Assembly (NCBI GenBank): GCA_964476375.1
Contig: CAYYZW010000251.1
Coordinates: forward strand, 1 to 50,449
DNA: 50,449 bases
Direction of reading: 5' to 3'
Origin: SAT2750 sp964476375
Lineage (GTDB): Bacteria > Planctomycetota > Planctomycetia > Pirellulales > Pirellulaceae
In this document: one piece after another, positions 25,667-33,354 of the stretch
Layout of the letters: every line of letters begins with the position of its first letter
Numbering within the stretch: position 1 is the stretch's first letter
Translations under genes and position numbers: made by a program
Notes under the pieces: model-generated
Database searches by the model: none
What the model was told of the DNA's origin: nothing
What the model saw: the letters and a program-made list of their open reading frames with translations, nothing else

Positions 25667-27217
25667 ATGACTCGTTTGTCCCGCACGCTGACCCTGGCAT
25701 CTGCCATCGTCCTGCTTGCCGCCAGCAGTGCGCCGGCCGGCTACCTGGGAGTGGCCAACTATCGCAATTGTGGAAGCAATCAACCGGCGGCCTTTTGCGA
25801 AGCGAAACTGCCCTCTCATACCGTGATGCGGACAACCCGCCGCGTGGTCATGGAACGCCAGCAATTCACCTGCTTCAAGACCGTTGTTGAAACCGTCTAT
25901 GATGAAAAGCAGGTCAACTGCGTCCGTTACGTCCGTGAGACCAAGGTTCGAGATTGTCCTTACACGATCACAAGGCCGATCTACGAGACAAAGTACCGGA
26001 CAGTCAACTACACGGTTCGCAAGCCCGTCTGGGAAACCAAGACGCGCACGATTAACTACACCGTTCCCAAGACGGTCTGGGAGACCAAGACCCGGGATAT
26101 CCATTACACCGTGGTCAAGCCAGTCTGGGAAACGAAAACACGCACCATCAACTACACCATTCGCAAGCCCGTCTACGAGACCAAGTACCGGACCATTCAT
26201 TACACCGTCAACAAGCCGGTCTGGGAAACGAAAACTCGCACCATCAACTACACCGTCCCCAAGCGGGTCTGGGAGACCAGGACACGGACGCTCGCCTACA
26301 ATATCCGCAAGCCGGTTTACGAGACGAAGTACCGGGAAAGCTGCGAGTATCGAGTCAAACCGGTCCACTACAAGAAAAAGATCCAGATCTGCACCGGCCA
26401 CTGGGATACCCAGATCACAGAAGTCCCTGGCCCGGTCATCAATCGCGTCATCCGGCAGCCCGGGTGCTGGACCTGGGATCCAGAGTGCTGCCGTCGCATC
26501 TTCATCCCGGGAAGCTGCCAGGTCGTGCAGATCCAGTGTCCTCCGCGCCAGGTCTGTAAACGGACCTGGGTACCCGAAGTGCGGGAAGAGGAAATCGACT
26601 GCGTCCGCTATGTGCAGGAAGTGATCAAGAAGAAGGTTCCCTACACCTCCTGCCGCTGGGTCACCGAGCGACATACAAAAGAATGCCCCTACCAGGTCTG
26701 CAGGGTGATCCTGGAAACTCGCTCACGCACCTGTCACTACAAGGTCTGCCGCAACGTGCGTGAACAGAAGAGCAAGCAGGTTCCCTACACGGTCTGCCGA
26801 CTAGTCCCGGAAACCAAGTCGCGGACCTGTAGTTACCGGGTCTGCCGGATGGTTCGTGAACAGAAAGTGCGTCATTGCAATTACCGGGTCTGCCGCGTTG
26901 TCAGGGAAGCTCGCACTCGCACCTGTCAGTACCAGGTCTGCCGGATCTTGCAGGAGCAACGGAGCAAGCAGGTACCCTACACGGTCTGCCGCCAGCAGAC
27001 CGAAACCAAGATCAAGCAGGTTCCGTACACGGTCTGCAAGGCGGTTCATTACACCAAGACTGTCGCGGTACCGCGAACTGTTTCCAAGCAGGTGCCCTAC
27101 ACCGTGGAACGATGTGTACCCCGCGTGATCTGTGAACAGGTGCCTGTAGACATCTGCTGCCCACCCGCCGGCGGCCTTCTGCGCCAGCTTTTTCCAGCCC
27201 TGGACTATTCCGGCTGA
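25667..27217 (+). CDS. YTV-repeat cell wall protein
   Basis: 516 residues with a Sec signal (residues 1-25, ending APAG). Residues 103-230 hold eight 16-residue repeats of the type RKPVWETKTRTINYTV, the planctomycete YTV repeat. Residues about 325-480 hold a second family of 16-residue units of the type PYTVCRLVPETKSRTC, with one or two Cys each. A Cys-rich, Trp-containing linker (about 235-320) lies between. Both repeat types are very rich in Lys and Arg. YTV proteins are known from planctomycete cell wall fractions; disulfide cross-linking of the Cys half is inferred. The start has a GGAG site. The 3' end overlaps the convergent CPBP gene by 13 bp. Confidence 0.88.
   Translation: MTRLSRTLTLASAIVLLAASSAPAGYLGVANYRNCGSNQPAAFCEAKLPSHTVMRTTRRVVMERQQFTCFKTVVETVYDEKQVNCVRYVRETKVRDCPYTITRPIYETKYRTVNYTVRKPVWETKTRTINYTVPKTVWETKTRDIHYTVVKPVWETKTRTINYTIRKPVYETKYRTIHYTVNKPVWETKTRTINYTVPKRVWETRTRTLAYNIRKPVYETKYRESCEYRVKPVHYKKKIQICTGHWDTQITEVPGPVINRVIRQPGCWTWDPECCRRIFIPGSCQVVQIQCPPRQVCKRTWVPEVREEEIDCVRYVQEVIKKKVPYTSCRWVTERHTKECPYQVCRVILETRSRTCHYKVCRNVREQKSKQVPYTVCRLVPETKSRTCSYRVCRMVREQKVRHCNYRVCRVVREARTRTCQYQVCRILQEQRSKQVPYTVCRQQTETKIKQVPYTVCKAVHYTKTVAVPRTVSKQVPYTVERCVPRVICEQVPVDICCPPAGGLLRQLFPALDYSG
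25973..26356 (+). repeat. eight 48-bp coding repeats, YTV type without Cys
   Basis: DNA of YTV residues 103-230: eight tandem units of 48 bp coding for W/Y-E-T-K-x-R-T-x-x-Y-T-V with variation. Adjacent units share long identical stretches, as after recent unit duplication. Confidence 0.85.
26639..27022 (+). repeat. eight 48-bp coding repeats, Cys-containing YTV type
   Basis: DNA of residues 325-452: eight tandem 48-bp units encoding [PHSNQ]Y-x-V-C-R followed by E-x-K/R-x-R-x-C or K-Q-V. Irregular units continue to residue 483. Same period as the upstream block, different consensus. Confidence 0.8.
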
Positions 27218-27918
27218 CCACCTGCCCCGTCCAGGTCTTCCACTGCCCCGGTATCCCGGTGCGCGAGTGGTTCCGTTCGCTGCCTGGCAATCACCAGCAG
27301 GGCAATAAAGTCATAAAGGACGTGGGCAAGAATCGGCTCAACAAGGCTGCCTGTCACCCAGTAAAGCCAGCCCAGGTAGATCCCCGTCATCGTGGCCAGA
27401 AGGAAATAGAGGTGCGTGATCCAGTGGCAGACGCCAAAGAGGATCGCGACAGCGAGAATCCCAAGCGGGGCCGGTACCCTGTCCCACCAGTTCAGCAGGC
27501 CCGATTGAAGCACTCCTCGGAAAAGCCATTCTTCTCCCATGCCGGCAGCCAGGGAAAGGCCAAGCAGGGCGACCAGGGAACTCTCCCGTATGGCAGGAGC
27601 CAGGATCTCCTCCAGGAATGCCCGCATCCGGACAAAAGCTGGCCCGGAAGCGTGAAGGACAATGACCAGCAGGACAAGCATTGGTAATGTGGCAAGCACT
27701 CCTAACCCCAGGTGGACCGGGGAAAGAAACTGGTGAAATTCGGCCCCGAGTTCCTCCAGGGTCCACAATCCGGACAGCAAGCCAATCATCCAGGCAAGCG
27801 GAACCAGGCTTGTTTCCACCAGGATCCCGTAAGCAACAAAATTGCTTGAAGTCGCCTGTCGCCCCGTGGCGAGTGGAAGATCATGCTCTTCTCCAGGTGG
27901 ATGCTCGTGATCTGCCAT
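27205..27918 (-). CDS. CPBP family intramembrane metalloprotease
   Basis: 237 residues from ATG 27918. A polar His/Glu-rich N terminus (MADHEHPPGEEHD) precedes about six helices. The motifs are GEEWLFRGVLQ (EExxxR) and LFGVCHWITHLYFLL (FxxxH), then LAHVLYDF. These define the CPBP (CAAX/Rce1-like) family, glutamate-dependent membrane proteases that in bacteria act on membrane or bacteriocin-related proteins. The substrate is unknown. An extension to 27978 would need a TTG start. It converges on the YTV gene with 13 bp overlap, which may only reflect compact packing. Confidence 0.85.
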   Translation of the reverse strand: MADHEHPPGEEHDLPLATGRQATSSNFVAYGILVETSLVPLAWMIGLLSGLWTLEELGAEFHQFLSPVHLGLGVLATLPMLVLLVIVLHASGPAFVRMRAFLEEILAPAIRESSLVALLGLSLAAGMGEEWLFRGVLQSGLLNWWDRVPAPLGILAVAILFGVCHWITHLYFLLATMTGIYLGWLYWVTGSLVEPILAHVLYDFIALLVIARQRTEPLAHRDTGAVEDLDGAGGQPE

Positions 27919-28025
27919 TTTGTGCTCTTGTCCACTTTCTTTTGCCGGTTTTGCCGGCTGGGGACCAGACGGGAACAACCAAGATACCCATCATACCCCT
28001 TTCGAAGGACACTTTTAGGTCTCCG

Positions 28026-28054
28026 TTGACGCCAGGAAAAGTGGCTGATAGACT
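28026..28054 (+). promoter_or_regulatory. ppdK: candidate ppdK promoter
   Basis: TTGACG (28026-28031, five of six) and TAGACT (28049-28054, four of six) lie 17 bp apart. The start would be near 28061, giving an mRNA leader of about 215 bases before the ATG at 28276. Confidence 0.45.
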
Positions 28055-28183
28055 CGGCAGATTCCACATGATTCAGATTGATCGCCCGCTGGTAAATCCC
28101 CGCGTGAAGATCGAAAAGCACAGGTTTCCGCTATTTACGATCAACCATTGCCGGTGACGACCAGCATTCCTGCCTTCTGACCA

Positions 28184-28212
28184 GTGACTCTCCTGTTCAT
28201 GGAACAGGTCAC
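28184..28212 (+). promoter_or_regulatory. hairpin in the ppdK leader
   Basis: CCTGTTC (28192-28198) pairs with GAACAGG (28202-28208) around ATG, and an outer GTGA (28184-28187) pairs with TCAC (28209-28212) across a small bulge. It sits about 64 bp before the start codon, too far to hide the ribosome site directly. Confidence 0.4.
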
Positions 28213-28275
28213 GGTCAAACACCACGCATGGCCCAGAAAATAGGCCACAATCCTCCAAAGAGAGTAATAAATACG

Positions 28276-30951
28276 ATGTCGACAGAAAAATCCTCGAATC
28301 AGATGACATTCTATTTCGGCCAGACCCGGACTGACGGGAGTGGAGCCGACAAAGAATTGCTAGGTGGCAAGGGTGCCAACCTGGCAGAGATGACAGGCAT
28401 CGGACTTCCGGTCCCTCCCGGTTTCACGATCACCACCGAGGTGTGTGACCAGTACTACCAGCAGGGGAGCCAGCTTCCGGAGGGACTGCTTGATGATGTC
28501 AAGAACATGGTAAAGACACTGGAAGAGGAGCTCGGCAAGGTCTTCGGTGACGACAAGAACCCGTTGCTGGTATCGGTTCGATCTGGTGCAGCCGTCTCGA
28601 TGCCCGGGATGATGGACACGATCCTGAACCTTGGCCTGACGGATGTCTCGGCTGCCGGGCTGGCAGAAATCAGCGGAAACCAACGATTTGCCTACGATGC
28701 TTACCGTCGCCTGATCAACATGTTCGGGAACGTGGTCATGGAGTTGGATCACGAGCACTTCGAGAAGGCCTTTGATGTGATCAAGGAGAACTACAATGTG
28801 ACCACCGACACGGATGTCCCGGCCGCCGGACTCGTGGAACTCTGTGATGCCTACAAGGCAGTCTTCAAGGAACAAAGCGGGGAGGACTTTCCACAGGATC
28901 CTTTCCGCCAGCTGGAACTGGCCATCGATGCCGTTTTCCGCAGCTGGAATACATCGCGGGCCATTCGCTACCGTGAAGTGGAGAATATCCGCGGGCTGCT
29001 GGGAACCGCCGTGAACGTGCAGTCGATGGTCTACGGCAACATGGGCGATGAGAGCGGTACCGGTGTCGCCTTCACACGGAACCCGTCAACCGGGGAAAAC
29101 ACGTTCTACGGTGAATTCCTTGTCAACGCCCAGGGAGAGGATGTCGTCGCCGGCATCCGCACGCCGCAACCGGTGGCTGAAATGCCCGACTGGAAAACCG
29201 ACTCCATGACGGACCTTGGTCAGAACGTGTACAGCCAGCTTCTGGAAATCAAGGGAATCCTGGAAGACCATTACCGGGATATGCAGGACATCGAGTTCAC
29301 GATCGAGGACGGCAATCTCTACATGCTCCAGACACGCACCGGCAAACGCACCGGTGCCGCCGCGGTAAGGATGGCATGCGAGATGGTTCAGGAAGAACTG
29401 ATCGACGAGCCGACAGCAGTCAAGCGAATTCCAGCCACGGATCTCACACAGTTGCTCCTGCCAAGCTTCGATCCGGCAGCCAAGGAAAATTCCGAGGTAC
29501 TCACGACCGGCCTGCCGGCCTCTCCCGGTGCCGCCGTGGGAACCCTGGCTTTCACCGCCGACGAGGCCGTCGAACGAACCGCGGCCGGGGAAAAGGTCCT
29601 GCTTGTACGCAAGGAGACCAGTCCGGAGGACGTGGACGGCATGCACAGTGCCGCCGGCATTCTCACCAGTACAGGGGGGATGACCAGCCATGCGGCAGTA
29701 GTCGCTCGTGGATGGGGGCGATGCTGTGTGGCCGGTGCCGGAGAAGTCCAGATCGATGAAGCGAATCGGACGATCACGGTCAAGGAAAAAACGTTCCACC
29801 ATGATTCGGTCATCTCGATTGACGGTTCCACCGGCGAGGTCATGGAAGGTTCTATTGCCACCATGGAACCCGAACTGTCCGGGGATTTTAACACGGTCAT
29901 GGAATGGGCTGACAAGTACCGCACACTGAAGATTCGCACGAACGCGGATGCACCGGAAGATGCCCAGCGGGCCCGTGATTTTGGTGCCGAGGGTATCGGC
30001 CTGTGCCGTACCGAGCACATGTTTTTCGAGGGCGACCGTATCGTGGCCATGCGGGAGATGATCCTGGCCAATGACAAGGATGCTCGCCGTGTCGCCCTGG
30101 CCAAGCTGCTCCCCTTCCAGCGGGACGATTTTGTCGGCATCTTCACGGCCATGAACTCTCTTCCTGTGACGGTCCGCCTGCTTGATCCTCCACTGCACGA
30201 GTTCCTTCCCCATGACGTGGAAAACCAGCAGCAGATGGCAGAACACATGGGTATTCCGATAGACGAGGTCAAGGCCCGTGTTGCCCAACTTCACGAGTCC
30301 AACCCGATGCTTGGCCATCGTGGCTGCCGACTGAGTGTGACCTACCCCGAGATCCTGGAGATGCAGGTGCGAGCGATCGTGGAGGCCTCGCTGGAGTGCC
30401 AGGATTCAGGAGTGGATTCTCATGCGGAAATCATGATCCCACTTGTCGGCGATGCGGCAGAGCTGAAGCTGCTTCGCGGTCTCACCGAAAACACCATTGC
30501 GACGGTCAAGCAAGAGAAGGGAGCCGGTGAGCTGGACATCTCCATCGGTACCATGATCGAGATCCCACGTGCCGCCCTGACTGCCGACGAGGTGGCCAAG
30601 TACGCGGATTTCTTTAGCTTTGGCACCAATGACCTGACACAGATGACCTTTGGCTACAGCCGTGACGATGTGAACGGGTTCCTGCCTGATTATCTTTCCC
30701 AGGAATTACTTCCCTGTGACCCCTTCCAGTCACTCGATACGACCGGTGTCGGGCAACTTGTCACGATGGGGGTGGAGAAGGGCCGGCAGACAAGCGGTGA
30801 CCTGAAGGTCGGCATCTGTGGCGAACATGGTGGCGACCCCGCCTCGATCAGCTTCTGCCATGCCGCGGGATTGAACTACGTGAGCTGCTCACCCTTCCGA
30901 GTTCCGATCGCCCGACTGGCAGCCGCCCAGGCGGCCCTCGAGTCAACCTAG
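28276..30951 (+). CDS. ppdK: pyruvate, phosphate dikinase
   Basis: 891 residues, the normal length of bacterial PPDK. The N-terminal nucleotide-binding region opens with LLGGKGANLAEMTGIGLPVPPGFTIT. The phosphohistidine sits in GGMTSHAAVVARGWGRCCV. The C-terminal PEP/pyruvate barrel has GCRLSVTYPEI, FFSFGTNDLTQMTFGYSRDD and GICGEHGGDPASI with the catalytic Cys. The enzyme interconverts pyruvate, ATP and phosphate with PEP, AMP and PPi, so it can serve gluconeogenesis or glycolysis with PPi. ATG 28276 (MSTEKSS) is preferred over 28228, though neither has a strong ribosome site. The stop shares CTAG with the convergent ATPase gene. Confidence 0.95.
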   Translation: MSTEKSSNQMTFYFGQTRTDGSGADKELLGGKGANLAEMTGIGLPVPPGFTITTEVCDQYYQQGSQLPEGLLDDVKNMVKTLEEELGKVFGDDKNPLLVSVRSGAAVSMPGMMDTILNLGLTDVSAAGLAEISGNQRFAYDAYRRLINMFGNVVMELDHEHFEKAFDVIKENYNVTTDTDVPAAGLVELCDAYKAVFKEQSGEDFPQDPFRQLELAIDAVFRSWNTSRAIRYREVENIRGLLGTAVNVQSMVYGNMGDESGTGVAFTRNPSTGENTFYGEFLVNAQGEDVVAGIRTPQPVAEMPDWKTDSMTDLGQNVYSQLLEIKGILEDHYRDMQDIEFTIEDGNLYMLQTRTGKRTGAAAVRMACEMVQEELIDEPTAVKRIPATDLTQLLLPSFDPAAKENSEVLTTGLPASPGAAVGTLAFTADEAVERTAAGEKVLLVRKETSPEDVDGMHSAAGILTSTGGMTSHAAVVARGWGRCCVAGAGEVQIDEANRTITVKEKTFHHDSVISIDGSTGEVMEGSIATMEPELSGDFNTVMEWADKYRTLKIRTNADAPEDAQRARDFGAEGIGLCRTEHMFFEGDRIVAMREMILANDKDARRVALAKLLPFQRDDFVGIFTAMNSLPVTVRLLDPPLHEFLPHDVENQQQMAEHMGIPIDEVKARVAQLHESNPMLGHRGCRLSVTYPEILEMQVRAIVEASLECQDSGVDSHAEIMIPLVGDAAELKLLRGLTENTIATVKQEKGAGELDISIGTMIEIPRAALTADEVAKYADFFSFGTNDLTQMTFGYSRDDVNGFLPDYLSQELLPCDPFQSLDTTGVGQLVTMGVEKGRQTSGDLKVGICGEHGGDPASISFCHAAGLNYVSCSPFRVPIARLAAAQAALEST

Positions 30952-31841
30952 CGGTTCTCGTCAATAATCTGGATGCCCTGGTCGTTGATCTCAAAGGGGA
31001 CGATCCTGTCGGTACAGCTGCTCCCCCGGTGCTTGGCCACGTAGAGGGCCCGGCTAACCCGTTCCTGCTGGCGAACCCGGCCCATGTAGATCACCGTGTT
31101 GGCATTGGAAAGGGTGTCCCCCTCGTCAAGTGGCCGCCGGATCAAGTCATCCAGCATCGATTCGTGTGACGTGTAGAGCATCATGCAGCCCACCGAATCC
31201 GGATCATAAACATGCCCGGCTGCCTGTTCGGCATGCGCTCGGTAATCCTGCCGAAACAGGTCACGGGCAACCCACTCGGGATCCTTGCGAAGCACCTGGT
31301 GGTAGACGTACTCGAAGAGATTCAACTGCACCGATTCGTTCGGTCGTCCCACCGGCTCCACACCATCTACCACCACCCGCCGACAACCACGGACCAGGTT
31401 GCCATAGAGAAAAGTGATCGCCGAGAGGAGCTTGCGGTTAAGCTGGGCCTGCCAGTCATGCCACTGGTCCCAGTCCAGGTCCTGGCGTGTCACCCGCCGT
31501 CCCTGCTGGTCAAAAACATGAAGGTAGTCCCCGGCCGAAACGGCCAGGTTATAAAGGTCGCTGCGGTCGTTGGCCTGGTATCCCGGGGACTTGAGCGTCC
31601 AGTCAAACAGGCGTTCCGCGTATTGATTGTGACTCTGGGAATCCCCCCGGGCGCACATGTCAAAGACAACTCCCGTTCCCTGCTCTGCCTCCAGTCCCGC
31701 GTGGGCATACTGGATTCCCAGCTGGGTCTTGCCCATCCCGGTCGCCCCGACAACAACCGTCAGGGTTCCGGGGACCAGGCCGCCACCAAGTAACTCATCC
31801 AGGGCAGGGATTCCTGTCGACTGTCGTGACTGGTCAGTCAT
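30948..31841 (-). CDS. KaiC/RecA-like ATPase coupled to a cysteine desulfurase
   Basis: 297 residues. STGIPALDELLGGGLVPGT and VVVGATGMGKTQLGIQYAH (Walker A) are the start of a KaiC/RadA-type domain, with CRRVVVDGVEPVG as Walker B. Unlike true KaiC it has one domain and a long middle part (about 110-190) with no match I know. The C-terminal half, with GDTLSNANTVIYMGRVRQQERVSRALYVAKHRGS, fits a RecA-like core. The start overlaps the upstream desulfurase stop by eight bases, so the two are probably made together. Function is unknown. Confidence 0.72.
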   Translation of the reverse strand: MTDQSRQSTGIPALDELLGGGLVPGTLTVVVGATGMGKTQLGIQYAHAGLEAEQGTGVVFDMCARGDSQSHNQYAERLFDWTLKSPGYQANDRSDLYNLAVSAGDYLHVFDQQGRRVTRQDLDWDQWHDWQAQLNRKLLSAITFLYGNLVRGCRRVVVDGVEPVGRPNESVQLNLFEYVYHQVLRKDPEWVARDLFRQDYRAHAEQAAGHVYDPDSVGCMMLYTSHESMLDDLIRRPLDEGDTLSNANTVIYMGRVRQQERVSRALYVAKHRGSSCTDRIVPFEINDQGIQIIDENR

Positions 31842-32994
31842 GGTTCTCCTGATCCCCGGTACCTGCCAGACGCTGCCATGCTTCTGCAAGCATCCCGGCA
31901 GCCATTTCGATCTCCTGCTCCGTGGTCGACCAGCCGATGCTCAAACGCACCGTGCCACGGGCGATTTCCGGATCCAGGCCGATGGCGGCAAGCGTTGCCG
32001 AAAGCCGTGTCTGGCCGCTGTGACAGGCAGCCCCGGTAGAGGCGCACAGGACCGGGCACGCCTCCAGCAACTCGCTCCCTGTCACGGAGGGAAAATTCAC
32101 ACTGAGGGTATTGGGGAGCCTTGCTGCCGGTCCGCCATTGACCGTGAGTGGCTGACCGACCAGGTCGATCAGCATTGCCAGCAGCTGATCGCGAAGTTTC
32201 TCCATCTGTATCGCATGCTCACTCCAATGCTCGTTCACACAGCGTGCCGCCTCACCAAGTCCTACCCAGTAGGCGGTATTCTCGGTACCCGCCCGAAAGC
32301 CTCGTTCATGCCCTGCACCATGGATAACCGGTTCCAGTGTCACTCCATCTCGCACATAGAGTGCCCCCACCCCCTTGGGTGCATAGAGCTTGTGACCGGC
32401 AACAGTGAGCAGATCCACCCCAAGGTCCTTTACATGGGCAGGAATCTTACCAATGCTCTGGGCCGCGTCTGTATGCACCAGCACACCCTCCCGATGACAG
32501 CGATCGGCAATCTCACGAATGGGTTGAACCGTACCAATCTCGTTATTGGCATGCATGATGCTGACCAGGCGGGTCTGGGGCTGGATCGCTGCTGCTACCT
32601 GGTCCGGCTGGACAACACCATTGCCATCCACCGGTACCAGGGTCACACCATAGCCTGCCCGCTCCAGGTAACGGGCCGGCTCCAGGATCGCGGGATGTTC
32701 AAATGCGGAAATGACCAGGTGGGCGGATGAAGGTGGATGCTGCAGGAGGACCCCCTTGAGCGCCATGTTGTTCGCCTCCGACCCTCCCGAGGTGAAGATA
32801 ATCTCGTCATCGTTACTCAGGAGCATGCCGGCCAGCTGGGATCGAGCCCTGGCGATCGCCTCGCGGGGAACCTGCCCCAGCGCATGGTCGCTGGAAGGAT
32901 TCCCAAAATGATTTTCCAGGAAGGGCAGCATTGCCCGGGTTACCGACGGGGCAACCGGGGTGGTGGCATTGTAGTCCAGGTAAATTGTTGTCAT
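31834..32994 (-). CDS. cysteine desulfurase, IscS/NifS type
   Basis: 386 residues. YLDYNATTPV at the start, FTSGGSEANNMALKG (PLP phosphate site), HTDAAQSIGKIP (PLP-binding Asp), GHKLYAPKGVGAL (PLP lysine) and SELLEACPVLCASTGAACHSG (catalytic loop Cys) are all present. It removes sulfur from cysteine as a persulfide for Fe-S clusters or tRNA thiolation. The loop and length set it apart from the SufS-type gene at the window start. No IscU-like scaffold lies next to it; instead its stop overlaps the KaiC-like ATPase. Upstream is a 360 bp region shared with the TonB-dependent receptor. Confidence 0.93.
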   Translation of the reverse strand: MTTIYLDYNATTPVAPSVTRAMLPFLENHFGNPSSDHALGQVPREAIARARSQLAGMLLSNDDEIIFTSGGSEANNMALKGVLLQHPPSSAHLVISAFEHPAILEPARYLERAGYGVTLVPVDGNGVVQPDQVAAAIQPQTRLVSIMHANNEIGTVQPIREIADRCHREGVLVHTDAAQSIGKIPAHVKDLGVDLLTVAGHKLYAPKGVGALYVRDGVTLEPVIHGAGHERGFRAGTENTAYWVGLGEAARCVNEHWSEHAIQMEKLRDQLLAMLIDLVGQPLTVNGGPAARLPNTLSVNFPSVTGSELLEACPVLCASTGAACHSGQTRLSATLAAIGLDPEIARGTVRLSIGWSTTEQEIEMAAGMLAEAWQRLAGTGDQENHD

Positions 32995-33354
32995 CAGGGC
33001 GGGTTATCCAGTGAATTCCAAAGCGGTGTACCTCTCGACTTCCCTTATACGTCGGCCAGCGCTGCTTTCCCAGCCCACCCGCAAATCTGTCAAACTGGGG
33101 GAAGTTTGCCGGTTATAAGAGTCTGCAGTAGCCGGCAGAGTTGATACATCCGGAAGTGTCGATACAGGTAGTAGAATACGACTCTCTGTCGGCCCACGGA
33201 TTGTCATGCCCCTGGAAGACCAGGATCATGTCGGACGCTTTTATTGCTGCCGTGATCCGTCAAGGCAATCCCTGGAGCTTCGTCAGTTAGGATCCCTGGA
33301 AATCGGAGTGGCATACAGGTTCAAGGCCCCCGTGTCACAACGCTCTTCGGATAA
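32995..33354. other. 360 bp divergent intergenic region before the TonB-dependent receptor
   Basis: Between the cysteine desulfurase and the receptor, both read outward. It contains the inverted repeat at 33091-33108 next to a TATAAG element, and a repeated GATACA near 33150. No cobalamin riboswitch or Fur-type 19-mer is recognisable, and no gene fits. Confidence 0.5.
33091..33119 (+). promoter_or_regulatory. operator-like inverted repeat beside a -10 element
   Basis: CAAACT (33091-33096) and AGTTTG (33103-33108) are perfect inverted halves around GGGGGA. TATAAG (33114-33119, five of six -10 bases) follows five bases later. A regulator bound here would block such a promoter. Which one is unknown. 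Confidence 0.35.

Larger units (their letters stand above)
27919..28275. other. 357 bp intergenic region upstream of ppdK
   Basis: Divergent region between the CPBP gene and ppdK. It holds the ppdK promoter candidate (28026-28054), a leader hairpin (28184-28212) and a small GCCGG/CCGGC hairpin near 27951 on the CPBP side. No gene fits. Confidence 0.5.

Noticed and set aside
25568..26674. Long minus-strand open frame (368 residues) opposite the YTV gene
   Set aside because: It is the reverse of a repeat-rich gene whose codon pattern keeps stops out of the other strand. Its protein is low-complexity (repeats of LPDRLGNGVVNRA type) and matches nothing.
25973..27022. Regular 48-bp repeats as a CRISPR array
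   Set aside because: Repeats are coding, contiguous and without unique spacers, and no cas genes are present. They are protein repeats of the YTV type.
29086..30318. 410-residue minus-strand frame inside ppdK
   Set aside because: ppdK is intact and clearly coding across the whole span. The antisense frame has no domain and no ribosome site.
31834..32994. Reading the second desulfurase as part of a nif cluster
   Set aside because: No nifU, iscU, iscA or nitrogenase genes are near. It is kept as an IscS/NifS-type enzyme only.
33000..33354. Cobalamin riboswitch before the TonB-dependent receptor
   Set aside because: I looked for the B12 box and the usual GCC-CACTG-type core and did not find them. 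The receptor's substrate therefore stays open.
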